From Nocardia tengchongensis (GTDB lineage Bacteria; Actinomycetota; Actinomycetes; Mycobacteriales; Mycobacteriaceae): a DNA stretch of 64,000 nucleotides. The stretch covers positions 7,378,001 through 7,442,000 of the forward strand of contig NZ_CP074371.1 in NCBI RefSeq assembly GCF_018362975.1, written 5' to 3'. Of this stretch, positions 53,379 to 61,288 are shown one piece after another. The translations under genes and the position numbers were made by a program. Under the pieces are notes generated by a model, which worked only from the letters and a program-made list of their open reading frames with translations, was not told the origin of the DNA and ran no database searches. Each line of letters opens with the position of its first letter. The first letter of the stretch is position 1.

Positions 53379-53881
53379 TTCCGGGTTCCCTTCTGCGATC
53401 CGGCCTGCTCGGGCTCCACCGAAACCGACTGCCGCGCCGCGGCATTCACCCGGTTCAGCACATCGCGCAGTTCTTCGAGGTCCGCCAGGCCGACGCCGAG
53501 CCGAGCCACCACCGCCGGCGGGATCTTCTCCGCCTCGTTGCGCAGCTCCCGCCCGGCGGCGGTCAGGTCGACGACCAGGTTGCGCTCGTCGTGGCTGTCG
53601 CGGCGGCGGGTGATCAGACCCGCCGCCTCCAGCCGCTTGAGCAGCGGCGAAAGGGTCGGCGAATCGAGCTGAATGGCCTCGCCGATGTCCTTGACCGACA
53701 TCGGCGCCTCACCCCACAGCGCCAGCATCACCAGATACTGCGGATGCGTCAGGCCCATCGGCTCGAGCAGCGGCCGATACACCGCCAGCACCGCCCGATT
53801 CGCCACCGCCAGCGCGAAACACACCTGCCGGTCCAGCCGCAGCGGGTCGTCGACCTCCACCGTTCCGCCCTCCTCGCTCAC
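53375..53881 (-). CDS. MarR-family regulator
   Basis: 168 aa winged-helix dimer. MSVKDIGEAIQLDSPTLSPL is the recognition region and LEAAGLITRRRDSHDERNLVV is the wing. An autoregulatory palindrome lies 19 bp upstream (53900-53915). It is followed and overlapped by the DUF5313 gene, so it may control that membrane protein. The effector is unknown. Confidence 0.87.
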   Translation of the reverse strand: MSEEGGTVEVDDPLRLDRQVCFALAVANRAVLAVYRPLLEPMGLTHPQYLVMLALWGEAPMSVKDIGEAIQLDSPTLSPLLKRLEAAGLITRRRDSHDERNLVVDLTAAGRELRNEAEKIPPAVVARLGVGLADLEELRDVLNRVNAAARQSVSVEPEQAGSQKGTRK

Positions 53882-53899
53882 CTTCGTTAGGGCAATAAT

Positions 53900-53915
53900 A
53901 GTTAATGCACTAACT
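53900..53915. promoter_or_regulatory. MarR-type operator
   Basis: AGTTAATGCACTAACT: 14 of 16 positions are palindromic and it lies just upstream of the MarR start. A further half-site, ACTGTTAG, follows. Confidence 0.6.
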
Positions 53916-53950
53916 GTTAGTCGACGACCCGGTGCGTAATTGGCGTCACA

Positions 53951-54373
53951 TCACCCGCGCGAGGCCCGCATCGCCGCGATCCGGCCGGTGTCCATGTAGT
54001 CGCGGAACAGCGTGACCAGGCCGTTCTCGACGCGAATCACATTGACCGAGGTGCGCACCCACTGCCGGTCGGAGCCCGGGCGGGTGACGTCGACGTCGAT
54101 CTCGGTGATGAGCAGGCCCGGATCCGCGGTCTCGTGAATGACCGGGCGGATGGCGTGCACCTCGACGCCGGGCATGTTCGACCAGCGCGCGGCCAGGTAG
54201 GCGCGAATCTGCTCGCGGCCCTCGATGCGGGTCGGCTCACCCGGAATCGGGAAGGGGATCTCGAAGACGACATCCGGGGCGAGCAGCGCGGCGAATCGAT
54301 CCGCGTCGCGCGAGGGCAGCACATCGAAGAGCCGGACAACCAGGTCGCGAGGGGTTTCTACAGCAGTGGACAC
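53951..54373 (-). CDS. SnoaL/NTF2-like protein
   Basis: 140 aa. The cone-shaped NTF2-like fold is indicated by DLVVRLFDVLPSRDADRFAALLAPDVVFEIPFP, the core REQIRAYLAARW and the C-terminal VENGLVTLFRDYMDTGRI. Members are polyketide cyclases, isomerases or ligand-binding proteins; no catalytic assignment is possible here. AGGAGG precedes the ATG. It is divergent from the TetR gene at 54458, which may control it. Confidence 0.8.
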   Translation of the reverse strand: MSTAVETPRDLVVRLFDVLPSRDADRFAALLAPDVVFEIPFPIPGEPTRIEGREQIRAYLAARWSNMPGVEVHAIRPVIHETADPGLLITEIDVDVTRPGSDRQWVRTSVNVIRVENGLVTLFRDYMDTGRIAAMRASRG

Positions 54374-54457
54374 GAAAGCCTCCTAAACGGAACGTTGGAC
54401 CCGCTTAATAATCGGGGCGTGCGCCCCGCTTGTCAACGGCTGGGTAGGCTGTCGAAC

Positions 54458-55015
54458 GTGACGGACCGACCCCTGCGCGCCGACGCCCGCCGCAATCGCG
54501 AGCGGGTACTGGCCGCCGCCCAGGAAGCCTTTGCCGCCGAAGGCATCTCGGTGCCACTCGACGAGATCGCGCGACGCGCGGGCGTCGGGGCGGGCACGGT
54601 GTACCGCCACTTCCCCACCAAGGAAGCACTTTTCGAGGCCGCCATCCTGGATCAGGTCGAGAAGATCACCGCGCACGCGCGCGCACTGACCGCGGCCGAG
54701 GATCCCGGCACGGTGTTCTTCGAGTTCCTCGCGATGATGGTGCTCGAGGGCGGGATCAAGCGCGATCTGGCCGACGCGCTGCGCTCCGGCGGCGGTGAAT
54801 ATCCGCGCACGGTGTCCCACGATCTGAAAGCGGCGCTGGGCACGCTGCTGGCCCGCGCCCAGGATGCCGGGGCGGTGCGGCCCGAGATCAGCGTCGACGA
54901 TCTGCTGACCATCATCAAGGGCGTCTTCCTCGCCGTCCACGAGGCCGGAGCCGCACCGGGATTGCGCGAACGCACCTTCGCTGTGATTGCGGATGGATTG
55001 CGCGCGACCCGCTGA
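54458..55015 (+). CDS. TetR-family regulator
   Basis: 185 aa. DNA-binding domain with RRNRERVLAAAQEAFAAEG and IARRAGVGAGTVYRHFPTKE, followed by a helical ligand domain with VDDLLTIIKGVFLAVHEAG. The GTG at 54458 is used because the homologous part begins there. It is divergent from the SnoaL-like gene and lies 144 bp upstream of the CqsA-like gene on the same strand. Control of either is possible. Confidence 0.85.
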   Translation: MTDRPLRADARRNRERVLAAAQEAFAAEGISVPLDEIARRAGVGAGTVYRHFPTKEALFEAAILDQVEKITAHARALTAAEDPGTVFFEFLAMMVLEGGIKRDLADALRSGGGEYPRTVSHDLKAALGTLLARAQDAGAVRPEISVDDLLTIIKGVFLAVHEAGAAPGLRERTFAVIADGLRATR

Positions 55016-55158
55016 CCTGCGACAAGGAGGCGGACAGCGCTGTCTGGCACCCTGTTCGGGACATGCACGGGCCAGTACACATCCTGGCCAATCGCCCAGG
55101 CCCGGTGCTTCCATCGGAAGGCACGCCGAGAAGTAGCCAGCCGATCCAGGAGGCTTTG

Positions 55159-55233
55159 ATGCTCGCGAACCTTCCCCCTCGAATCCGCGCCCGGGCAGAC
55201 CGATTCCACTCCGTCCGTGTGGGCCGGGAATGA
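55159..55233 (+). other. short frame: N-terminal segment of the CqsA-like gene ended by TGA
   Basis: AGGAGG (55148-55153) is followed after 5 bp by ATG and 24 codons, then TGA (55231-55233). The frame is the same as that of the CqsA-like protein, which restarts at ATG 55243. Read through the TGA, this segment (NLPPRIRARADRFHSVRVGR) lines up without gaps with the N-terminal helix of Vibrio CqsA as I recall it (LPDFIQNKIDHY...). It is either a true leader peptide or the first part of a gene interrupted by one nonsense base. Confidence 0.6.
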
Positions 55234-55242
55234 GGCGGCCGG

Positions 55243-56346
55243 ATGATCCTGCACGGCAAGCGCAAATCCTCCGGGGCCATCGAAGTCGACAGCAACGACT
55301 ATCTGGCGCTCACCGGGGACACCCGGATCACCGGAGCCATGCGCGAGGCGCTCGTCAGCGGCGCCACCCTCGCCTCCGGCGTCTTCCTGCACGGCGAGCA
55401 TCCGCAACTCCGGCTCGAGAACGACCTCGCCACCTTCCTCGACGCCCCGGCCGGAGTCCTGTGTCAATCGGGCCTCGAGGCCAATGTCGGCCTGCTCCAG
55501 GCGATCTGCGATGCCGAGACCCCGGTGTACATCGACTATCTGGCCCACATGTCGCTGTGGCAAGGCGCGAAACTCGCCGGAGCTCCGATCCATCCGTTCC
55601 GCCACAACGATGCCGAGCAGTTGCGCGCCCAGGTGGACAAGTACGGGCCCGGCGTCATCGCCGTCGACTCGCTGTACTCCACCAATGGCAGCCGCGCCCC
55701 ACTGGTCGAGCTGTGTGCCGTGGCCGCCGACACCGGCAGCGTCCTGGTCGTGGACGAATCCCACACCCTGGGCATCTACGGACCGGACGGCGCAGGACTG
55801 GTGGTTGAGGAAAACCTCGCCGACCGAGTGCATTTCCGCACCGCAAGCCTGTCCAAAGCCTTCGGCGGGCGCGCCGGATTCATCACCGCACCCGACCGCA
55901 AGTTCGCCGACTACTTCAAGATGGAGTCCTACCCGGCGATCTTCTCCTCCACCCTGCAACCGCACGACATCGCCGGGCCGGCCGCCGCGCTCGCCGTGAT
56001 CCGCGGCGCCGACCAGCGGCGGTCCCGGCTCCGGGAGGTCGGCGCGCGCCTTCGAAACGGGCTGCGGCACATGGGATTCGATCTGGAAGACTCGGTCGGC
56101 CAAATCATCCCGGTGCTCGGCGGACCCGAGCAGCGCACGATGGCCGTGCGCGACCTGCTCGAGGAACACAACGTGTTCGGGTCGGTCTTCTGCGCGCCCG
56201 CCACCTCCCAGGATCGAGCGATCATCCGGCTCTCGCTGCACGCCGCCCTGACCGACGACGATGTCGACCAGATCCTGACCGCTTGCCGAACGGTTCGCGA
56301 CACCCTGGGCGCGCGCCCGCCCGTACGCCTCCGGCGCGCCTCCTGA
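55243..56346 (+). CDS. cqsA: CqsA-like alpha-hydroxyketone autoinducer synthase (PLP, alpha-oxoamine synthase family)
   Basis: 367 aa from this ATG (about 395 if the upstream segment is included). A PLP enzyme that in Vibrio condenses an acyl-CoA with an amino acid or SAM-derived donor to make the CAI-1 signal. Features shared specifically with CqsA rather than with biotin or sphingolipid synthases are QSGLEANVGLLQAIC, VYIDYLAHMSLWQGAK, SYPAIFSSTL and VFGSVFCAPATS. PLP lysine K205 lies in TASLSKAFGG, with D171 and H174 in DESHTLG. A GAGG site 7 bp upstream could restart translation. A TetR gene lies upstream and a solute-binding lipoprotein downstream; no CqsS sensor is seen. Related LqsA/JqsA enzymes are the alternative names. 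Confidence 0.82.
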   Translation: MILHGKRKSSGAIEVDSNDYLALTGDTRITGAMREALVSGATLASGVFLHGEHPQLRLENDLATFLDAPAGVLCQSGLEANVGLLQAICDAETPVYIDYLAHMSLWQGAKLAGAPIHPFRHNDAEQLRAQVDKYGPGVIAVDSLYSTNGSRAPLVELCAVAADTGSVLVVDESHTLGIYGPDGAGLVVEENLADRVHFRTASLSKAFGGRAGFITAPDRKFADYFKMESYPAIFSSTLQPHDIAGPAAALAVIRGADQRRSRLREVGARLRNGLRHMGFDLEDSVGQIIPVLGGPEQRTMAVRDLLEEHNVFGSVFCAPATSQDRAIIRLSLHAALTDDDVDQILTACRTVRDTLGARPPVRLRRAS

Positions 56347-56397
56347 TTCCGCTCGCAGCGGCGAAGCAACGATCGCTGAAATATTGCGGAATTAACT

Positions 56398-56426
56398 GAA
56401 GCATGGGCGAATCGCGCCCATGCTTC
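56398..56426 (+). terminator. terminator after the CqsA-like gene
   Basis: 12-bp stem (56398-56409 with 56415-56426), 5-nt loop and an AATTTCC stretch afterwards; an outer ATTGCGG/CCGCAAT pair lengthens it. It separates the synthase from the lipoprotein gene. Confidence 0.7.
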
Positions 56427-56518
56427 CGCAATTTCCGGGCATTTCCCCGAATCTGATGCTTTGATGCTTCCTGTGCTGAACAATTGCCACCGGAGCTGAT
56501 GACAGGAGATCAGATTCG

Positions 56519-57742
56519 ATGAAGCGTGCGATCCGCGCCGTCGCCCTCACCGCCGGTCTGACATTGGCAGCCTGCGGCAATAGTCCGAAACCCGACGACG
56601 CGCCGCCACCGCCGCCACCGCAGACGCTGACCATCGGCATCAAATTCGACCAACCCGGCCTGTCGGTCAAGGGAATCGACGGCCGGCCGCGCGGCTTCGA
56701 CATCGACATCGCCACCTACATCGCCGGGAAGCTGGGCGTCACCCCCGAACACATCACCTGGCGCGAGGCCCGCTCCGACCAGCGCGAAACCCTGCTGACC
56801 TCCGAGGCCGTCGATTTCATCGTCGCCTCCTACTCCATCACCGCCGCCCGCCAGCAGCTGGTGTCCTTCGCCGGGCCCTACCTGATGGCCGGTCAGGACC
56901 TGCTGGTGCGGCAGAGCGAGCGTGCCATCGACGCACCCGAGGACCTGGACGGGCGTACCGTCTGCACCGCCGAGGGCTCCACCTCCGCCGACAAGATCCG
57001 GCGCAGCTTCGCCCGCTTCGTCAGACTGACCACCCGCGAGACCTACCCGCAGTGCGTCGCCGACCTGATCGCCGGCACCGTCGACGCCGTCACCACCGAC
57101 GACGTCATTCTCGCCGGCTACGCCCACGAACAACCCGGGATGCTGCGCCTGGTCGGGCACCGATTCACCCGCGAACGGTACGGGGTCGGCGTGCGCAAAG
57201 GGGATCTCGAATTGCAGAGTCGCATCACCGCGATCATCCAGACGATGATCGACGACGGCAGCTGGCGGCGCGCATTGGAAGCCCACCTCTTCGCGACCGG
57301 CTACAAGCCGCTACCCGCACCGGTGGTTTTCAACGCCCCCGACAGAACTGTCGAACCCGGCGACCCGGCCACCCTCGATCCCGCATTGGTGAATGCCGCC
57401 AAAGCCGTCGCCGCCACCTCCAATGCCCGTGACTGGGAAGGATTCCGCTCCCTGGTCTGCCCGGAGAACGCCGACGCCATCGACGAAATCGTTTTCCAAT
57501 ACACCCCCCAATACGACCGGAGCCTGGGCGCGGAAATACGCAATGCCGGGTATACCAATACCGTCACCGGCGTCACCCAATCCGATCCGAACTCCGGCAC
57601 CTTCGCATTCCACGAAACCTTCACCAACGTCCCCGAGAAATACCGCGCATACTTCAAGGACATCGATTACACCGGAACGATGGTCCGCCGCGACGGCGCC
57701 TGGAAGCTGTGTGGCCTCACCGCCGACTTCGTCGAACCCTGA
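56519..57742 (+). CDS. amino-acid-type solute-binding lipoprotein with extra C-terminal domain
   Basis: 407 aa. Lipobox LTLAAC with the lipidated Cys at residue 19, then a proline-rich linker and a periplasmic-binding-protein type 3 domain (TLTIGIKFDQPGLSVKG, GFDIDIATYIAGKLGV, LMAGQDLLV) to about residue 265. This is the GlnH/glutamate-type fold. Residues about 280-407 form a second domain with two Cys (LVCPEN and LCGLTADF) resembling the small Mtb12-like secreted domains. There are no ABC permease or ATPase genes beside it, so it is an orphan binding protein. CAGGAGA precedes the ATG. Confidence 0.82.
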   Translation: MKRAIRAVALTAGLTLAACGNSPKPDDAPPPPPPQTLTIGIKFDQPGLSVKGIDGRPRGFDIDIATYIAGKLGVTPEHITWREARSDQRETLLTSEAVDFIVASYSITAARQQLVSFAGPYLMAGQDLLVRQSERAIDAPEDLDGRTVCTAEGSTSADKIRRSFARFVRLTTRETYPQCVADLIAGTVDAVTTDDVILAGYAHEQPGMLRLVGHRFTRERYGVGVRKGDLELQSRITAIIQTMIDDGSWRRALEAHLFATGYKPLPAPVVFNAPDRTVEPGDPATLDPALVNAAKAVAATSNARDWEGFRSLVCPENADAIDEIVFQYTPQYDRSLGAEIRNAGYTNTVTGVTQSDPNSGTFAFHETFTNVPEKYRAYFKDIDYTGTMVRRDGAWKLCGLTADFVEP

Positions 57743-57816
57743 CCGCCGAATAATGCGGTGCGCCGGGACGGGCGGTGCACCTACCGTGAACGGCAGTCGA
57801 AAGAAAGGACTGTCCA

Positions 57817-59040
57817 ATGTTTCCCGTCGAGCTGCGCGGTACTCGAGCGCAGACGCTCATGTGGGCCCACGAGCACGAAGTCGGAGCGGCCGCGTTGCAG
57901 CAGCTGCGCGACATCTCACAGCTGAAATGGGTGTACGGCGTCCGCGTGATGCCGGACGTGCACCTGGGCAAGGGTGCGACGGTCGGATCGGTCATCGCCA
58001 TGCGGGACGCGGTCGCGCCGGCCGCCGTCGGAGTGGACATCGGGTGCGGCATGGAAGCCGTGCTGACCTCGCTGACCGCGTCCGACCTGCCCGACAACCT
58101 GCACTCGCTGCGATCGCGGATCGAGGCGGCGCTGCCGGTCGGGTTCGCGGCGCACCGCGAACCGGTGGACGTGAACCGGCTGAACGCCGAGGTCTTCGGC
58201 CAGCGCGCCGCGGGCACCACCATGCGGGCCGGCTGGGAGCGATTCTGGAAGGCCTTCGACTCGCTGGATCCGATCGTGCGGCCCCGGGAATCCAAGGCCC
58301 ACAACCAGATGGGAACCCTCGGCGGCGGCAACCACTTCCAGGAACTCTGCGTCGACACCGAGGATCGAGTCTGGATCCTGCTGCACTCCGGGAGCCGCAA
58401 TATCGGCAACGAGATCGCGCAGCGGCACATGGCCGTCGCGCGCACGCTGCCGCACAACCAGGACCTGCCGCATCGCGACCTGTCCGTATTCCTTTCCGGC
58501 ACCCCGGAAATGGACGCCTACCGGCGCGACCTGACCTGGGCCCAGGAATACGCGGCCCGCAACCGGGCCGTCATCCTGGCACTGGTCTGCAAGGCCGTCC
58601 GCGATGAATTCGACGGTTTGGCAGTGCATTTCGACGAGCCCATCTCCTGCCACCACAACTATGTGGCGGAAGAGGTCATCGACGGAATCCCCATGCTGGT
58701 CACCCGCAAGGGCGCGGTCCGAGCGGGCGCGGGCGACCTCGCGCTGATTCCCGGTTCCATGGGGACGCGCTCGTATGTGGTGCGAGGCAAGGGAAATCCG
58801 GCCTCGTTCCAGTCGGCGTCGCACGGCGCGGGGCGGCGGATGAGCCGCAACGCGGCCAAGAAGCAGTTCACGGTGGCCGACCTGGTCGCGCAGACCGAGG
58901 GCGTGGAGTCCCGCAAGGACGCCGGGGTGATCGACGAGATTCCCGCGGCCTACAAGGACATCGACCAGGTCATCGCGGCACAGTCCGACCTGGTGGACGT
59001 CGTCGCCACGCTGCGGCAGGTGCTGTGCGTGAAGGGGTGA
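57817..59040 (+). CDS. rtcB: RtcB-family RNA-splicing ligase
   Basis: 407 aa. The metal-binding and guanylylation motifs are in order: MPDVHLGKGATVGSV, GVDIGCGMEAV, GTLGGGNHFQEL, CHHNYV, LIPGSMGTRSYVV and the active His in SHGAGRRMSRN. RtcB joins 2',3'-cyclic-phosphate and 5'-OH RNA ends in tRNA repair or splicing. The common partners RtcA and archease are not beside it. GAAAGGA precedes the ATG. Converges with a membrane protein 6 bp away. Confidence 0.93.
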   Translation: MFPVELRGTRAQTLMWAHEHEVGAAALQQLRDISQLKWVYGVRVMPDVHLGKGATVGSVIAMRDAVAPAAVGVDIGCGMEAVLTSLTASDLPDNLHSLRSRIEAALPVGFAAHREPVDVNRLNAEVFGQRAAGTTMRAGWERFWKAFDSLDPIVRPRESKAHNQMGTLGGGNHFQELCVDTEDRVWILLHSGSRNIGNEIAQRHMAVARTLPHNQDLPHRDLSVFLSGTPEMDAYRRDLTWAQEYAARNRAVILALVCKAVRDEFDGLAVHFDEPISCHHNYVAEEVIDGIPMLVTRKGAVRAGAGDLALIPGSMGTRSYVVRGKGNPASFQSASHGAGRRMSRNAAKKQFTVADLVAQTEGVESRKDAGVIDEIPAAYKDIDQVIAAQSDLVDVVATLRQVLCVKG

Positions 59041-59046
59041 GCCGGG

Positions 59047-59526
59047 TCAGCGGCGACGGAAGGTCGCCGCTGCACCCGCACCCACCAGCAGAATTCCCAC
59101 GATGAGCGGGAATCCGGTTTGCAGCCACTGGTACAGCGCGACATGCATCTCATCGGACAGCGGGAGATCGCCGATCAATCGGAACGTGTCGTCCGGGAAG
59201 ATGAAATGGATGATCCCGGGCAGCACGCCCCACACCAGTCCGGCCACGATGGTGCCCGCCGGCGAGTAGGCGGCCAGGGCCGCGACCACCAGGAAAAGGG
59301 CTGCGGCCAGCAGAATCTGGATGGTCGAACCGACACGGTCGGCGAAATCACCCAGAATCGTCCACTGCCTGGTGCCGGCCGCGCCCCGCGCGGCCAGGGC
59401 GATACCGACGGGCGTGATGAGCAACCCCGTCAGTGTGCCGGCCACCGTCCGCGAAACATTGCCACTGCTGCGGAACTGCGCCCCCGGCGGAGTCCACCCC
59501 GCGGGCGACGGAAACTTCTCCGGCAT
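59047..59526 (-). CDS. hypothetical membrane protein, 159 aa
   Basis: Four hydrophobic segments (about residues 28-46, 68-88, 92-110 and 138-155) with a short N-terminal soluble part and a positively charged C-terminus (FRRR). No recognised family. A small integral membrane protein converging with rtcB; nothing in the context suggests a role. Confidence 0.65.
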   Translation of the reverse strand: MPEKFPSPAGWTPPGAQFRSSGNVSRTVAGTLTGLLITPVGIALAARGAAGTRQWTILGDFADRVGSTIQILLAAALFLVVAALAAYSPAGTIVAGLVWGVLPGIIHFIFPDDTFRLIGDLPLSDEMHVALYQWLQTGFPLIVGILLVGAGAAATFRRR

Positions 59527-59645
59527 ATGCGTCTCCCTGCGCGCCCCCGGACGCCCTTCGTGCCCGGAACCCTATTGTCCGTCCGCACACCGGATTCCGC
59601 GCGATCTTGACGGCACCGCAATCAATGCGTGTGTCCAGCGGCGTC

Positions 59646-60392
59646 CTAGACCTCTAATGACTGTCCGGTTTGGAGTATTTGCACGGTTGTCTGCGGGGCC
59701 AGATCGGCTGCGGCGACACGGAAGTGCTCGGCGCCCGCGCGATCACCCTTCGTCATGACGCGATCGCCGAGCCGGCCGCTGGAGAAGGCGTAGTGAATCG
59801 GGACCGCCAGGCGCGGGCGCAGTACCCGGGCCAGATCGGCGGCCTCGACGGCGTCCATGACCACCTGCTTGTTGAGCGCCGGGCGGATGCGCAGACCGTT
59901 GACCGGCAGCAAGGCCAGGTCCAGATCCGGGAAACGCCGAGCGATCTCGTCGAGTTCGGCGATGCGCAGGGTGTCCGCGCCGAAGAAGACGGTGTGGCCG
60001 TCGGCGCGCAGAACGAAGGTGACCTCCGGGACGCCGTGACTGGCCGGGGCGGCGGTCACCTCGACGGGGCCGAGGCGGGTGCGCTGCCAGGGGGCCAGTT
60101 CGGTGACGTTCGGGAAGCCCGCGGCGCGTACGCGTTTCGCCAGGCCGGGGACCACCGCGAAAGGTACCGACTTGTCGGGATAGGTGATGAGGGCGTCCAG
60201 ATCGCAGTGGTCGTAATGGCCGTGACTGATCACGATGCCGGAGAGCTCGGGCAGGTCGGCCGCGGTCGCGAAAGCGCGCGGCTCGCCCTGGCGATAGAAG
60301 CGGGTCTCCGACAGCCAGGGGTCGGTGAGGATGCGGGCGCCCCCGAAGTCGAGCAGGGCGCTGGCATGGACGACGCGGGTCACGGTGAGCAT
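59646..60392 (-). CDS. MBL-fold metal-dependent hydrolase
   Basis: 248 aa metallo-beta-lactamase-fold enzyme. The metal motif HGHYDHCD, then a second His in ASHGVPEV, an acidic position in FGADTLR and a late His in PIHYAF give a complete binuclear site, as in UlaG/UPF0173-like phosphodiesterases or lactonases. It is divergent from a TetR gene, with a 51-bp inverted repeat between that covers both promoters. Likely an inducible detoxifying hydrolase. Confidence 0.85.
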   Translation of the reverse strand: MLTVTRVVHASALLDFGGARILTDPWLSETRFYRQGEPRAFATAADLPELSGIVISHGHYDHCDLDALITYPDKSVPFAVVPGLAKRVRAAGFPNVTELAPWQRTRLGPVEVTAAPASHGVPEVTFVLRADGHTVFFGADTLRIAELDEIARRFPDLDLALLPVNGLRIRPALNKQVVMDAVEAADLARVLRPRLAVPIHYAFSSGRLGDRVMTKGDRAGAEHFRVAAADLAPQTTVQILQTGQSLEV

Positions 60393-60401
60393 GCGGGTTC
60401 C

Positions 60402-60452
60402 TTAACAAGACAGCCGTCTACTTACTTTTCAAGTAGACGGCTGTCTTGTTAA
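60402..60452. promoter_or_regulatory. 22-bp-arm inverted repeat, TetR operator
   Basis: Perfect arms 60402-60423 and 60431-60452 around a 7-bp spacer. Each arm also holds AGAC-N4-GTCT, itself a small palindrome. The repeat starts 9 bp before the MBL gene and ends 9 bp before the TetR start, so one binding event could block both. Confidence 0.75.
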
Positions 60453-60461
60453 CCTGTCAAG

Positions 60462-61070
60462 GTGACCGAGCCATCCGCCACCGCCCGCAACCGCAACCGG
60501 CGCGGCCAAGGGTCCCTCCTGCGCGACGAACTCGTCACCGCCGCCAGCGGCCTCCTCGAGGACCTCGACGGCCAGGAAGCGCTGTCCCTGCGCGCCGTCG
60601 CCCGCGCCGCCGGAGTCGCCCCGCAAAGCGTCTACCTGCACTTCGCCGACAAACGCGAACTTCTGACGGCCGTCTACCGGCTCCGGTTCGGCGAGCTGCG
60701 CACGGCACTGGAGGCCGCACTCGAACCGCTGCCCGAAACGGCCACCGCCGAACGCCTTTCGGCCCTGTGCCGCGCCTTCGTCGACTACGGCGTCAGCCAC
60801 CCGGGCCACTACCGTGTGCTGTTCGGCACCGCCGGCACCCCCGGCTGGGAACCCACCGAGGGGCAGCTCCCCGGCCTGCCCACCATGGACCTGCTGGTCG
60901 ACACGGCGGCCGCCGCCGGCGCACCCGACCCCGCCGCCACCGCCCAATGCCTGTGGGCGGGCATGCACGGCCTCATCACGCTGCGCCAGGACCGGCCCAG
61001 CTTCCCCTGGCTGCCCCTCGACCGGTTGGTCGACGCCCTCGTCTCGGCGCACCTGGCCGCCGCACGCTGA
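60462..61070 (+). CDS. TetR-family regulator (WHG-domain type)
   Basis: 202 aa. DNA-binding part has LRAVARAAGVAPQSVYLHF; the ligand domain contains GHYRVLFGTAGTPGWEP and a C-terminal AQCLWAGMHGLITL, the WHG-type C-domain. The GTG at 60462 sits right after the inverted repeat. It almost certainly represses the divergent MBL-fold gene and itself. Confidence 0.87.
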   Translation: MTEPSATARNRNRRGQGSLLRDELVTAASGLLEDLDGQEALSLRAVARAAGVAPQSVYLHFADKRELLTAVYRLRFGELRTALEAALEPLPETATAERLSALCRAFVDYGVSHPGHYRVLFGTAGTPGWEPTEGQLPGLPTMDLLVDTAAAAGAPDPAATAQCLWAGMHGLITLRQDRPSFPWLPLDRLVDALVSAHLAAAR

Positions 61071-61288
61071 TCCCCGCCACTCCCGCGCCCACGCCACCGG
61101 TGGCTGGGCGCAGCGGGCGGAAACGGCACGCTGCCGCTCGCACGGCCTCGACCGGCCATAGCCACGTCGCGGCCGGGTGGCACGGTCGGCCGACGCGGCT
61201 CGCGCGCGGCGGCGGGACATGCCTCAGGGGTGCGAAGTCGGTCGAAGAATCGGACGGCGAACGTGAGGTGTCGGTGCGGTGAGGCACG

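Noticed and set aside
55243..56346. BioF (8-amino-7-oxononanoate synthase) for the PLP gene
   Set aside because: The general family fits, but the specific stretches (AHMSLWQGAK, SYPAIFSSTL, VFGSVFCAPATS) are those I know from CqsA, and no biotin genes are near.
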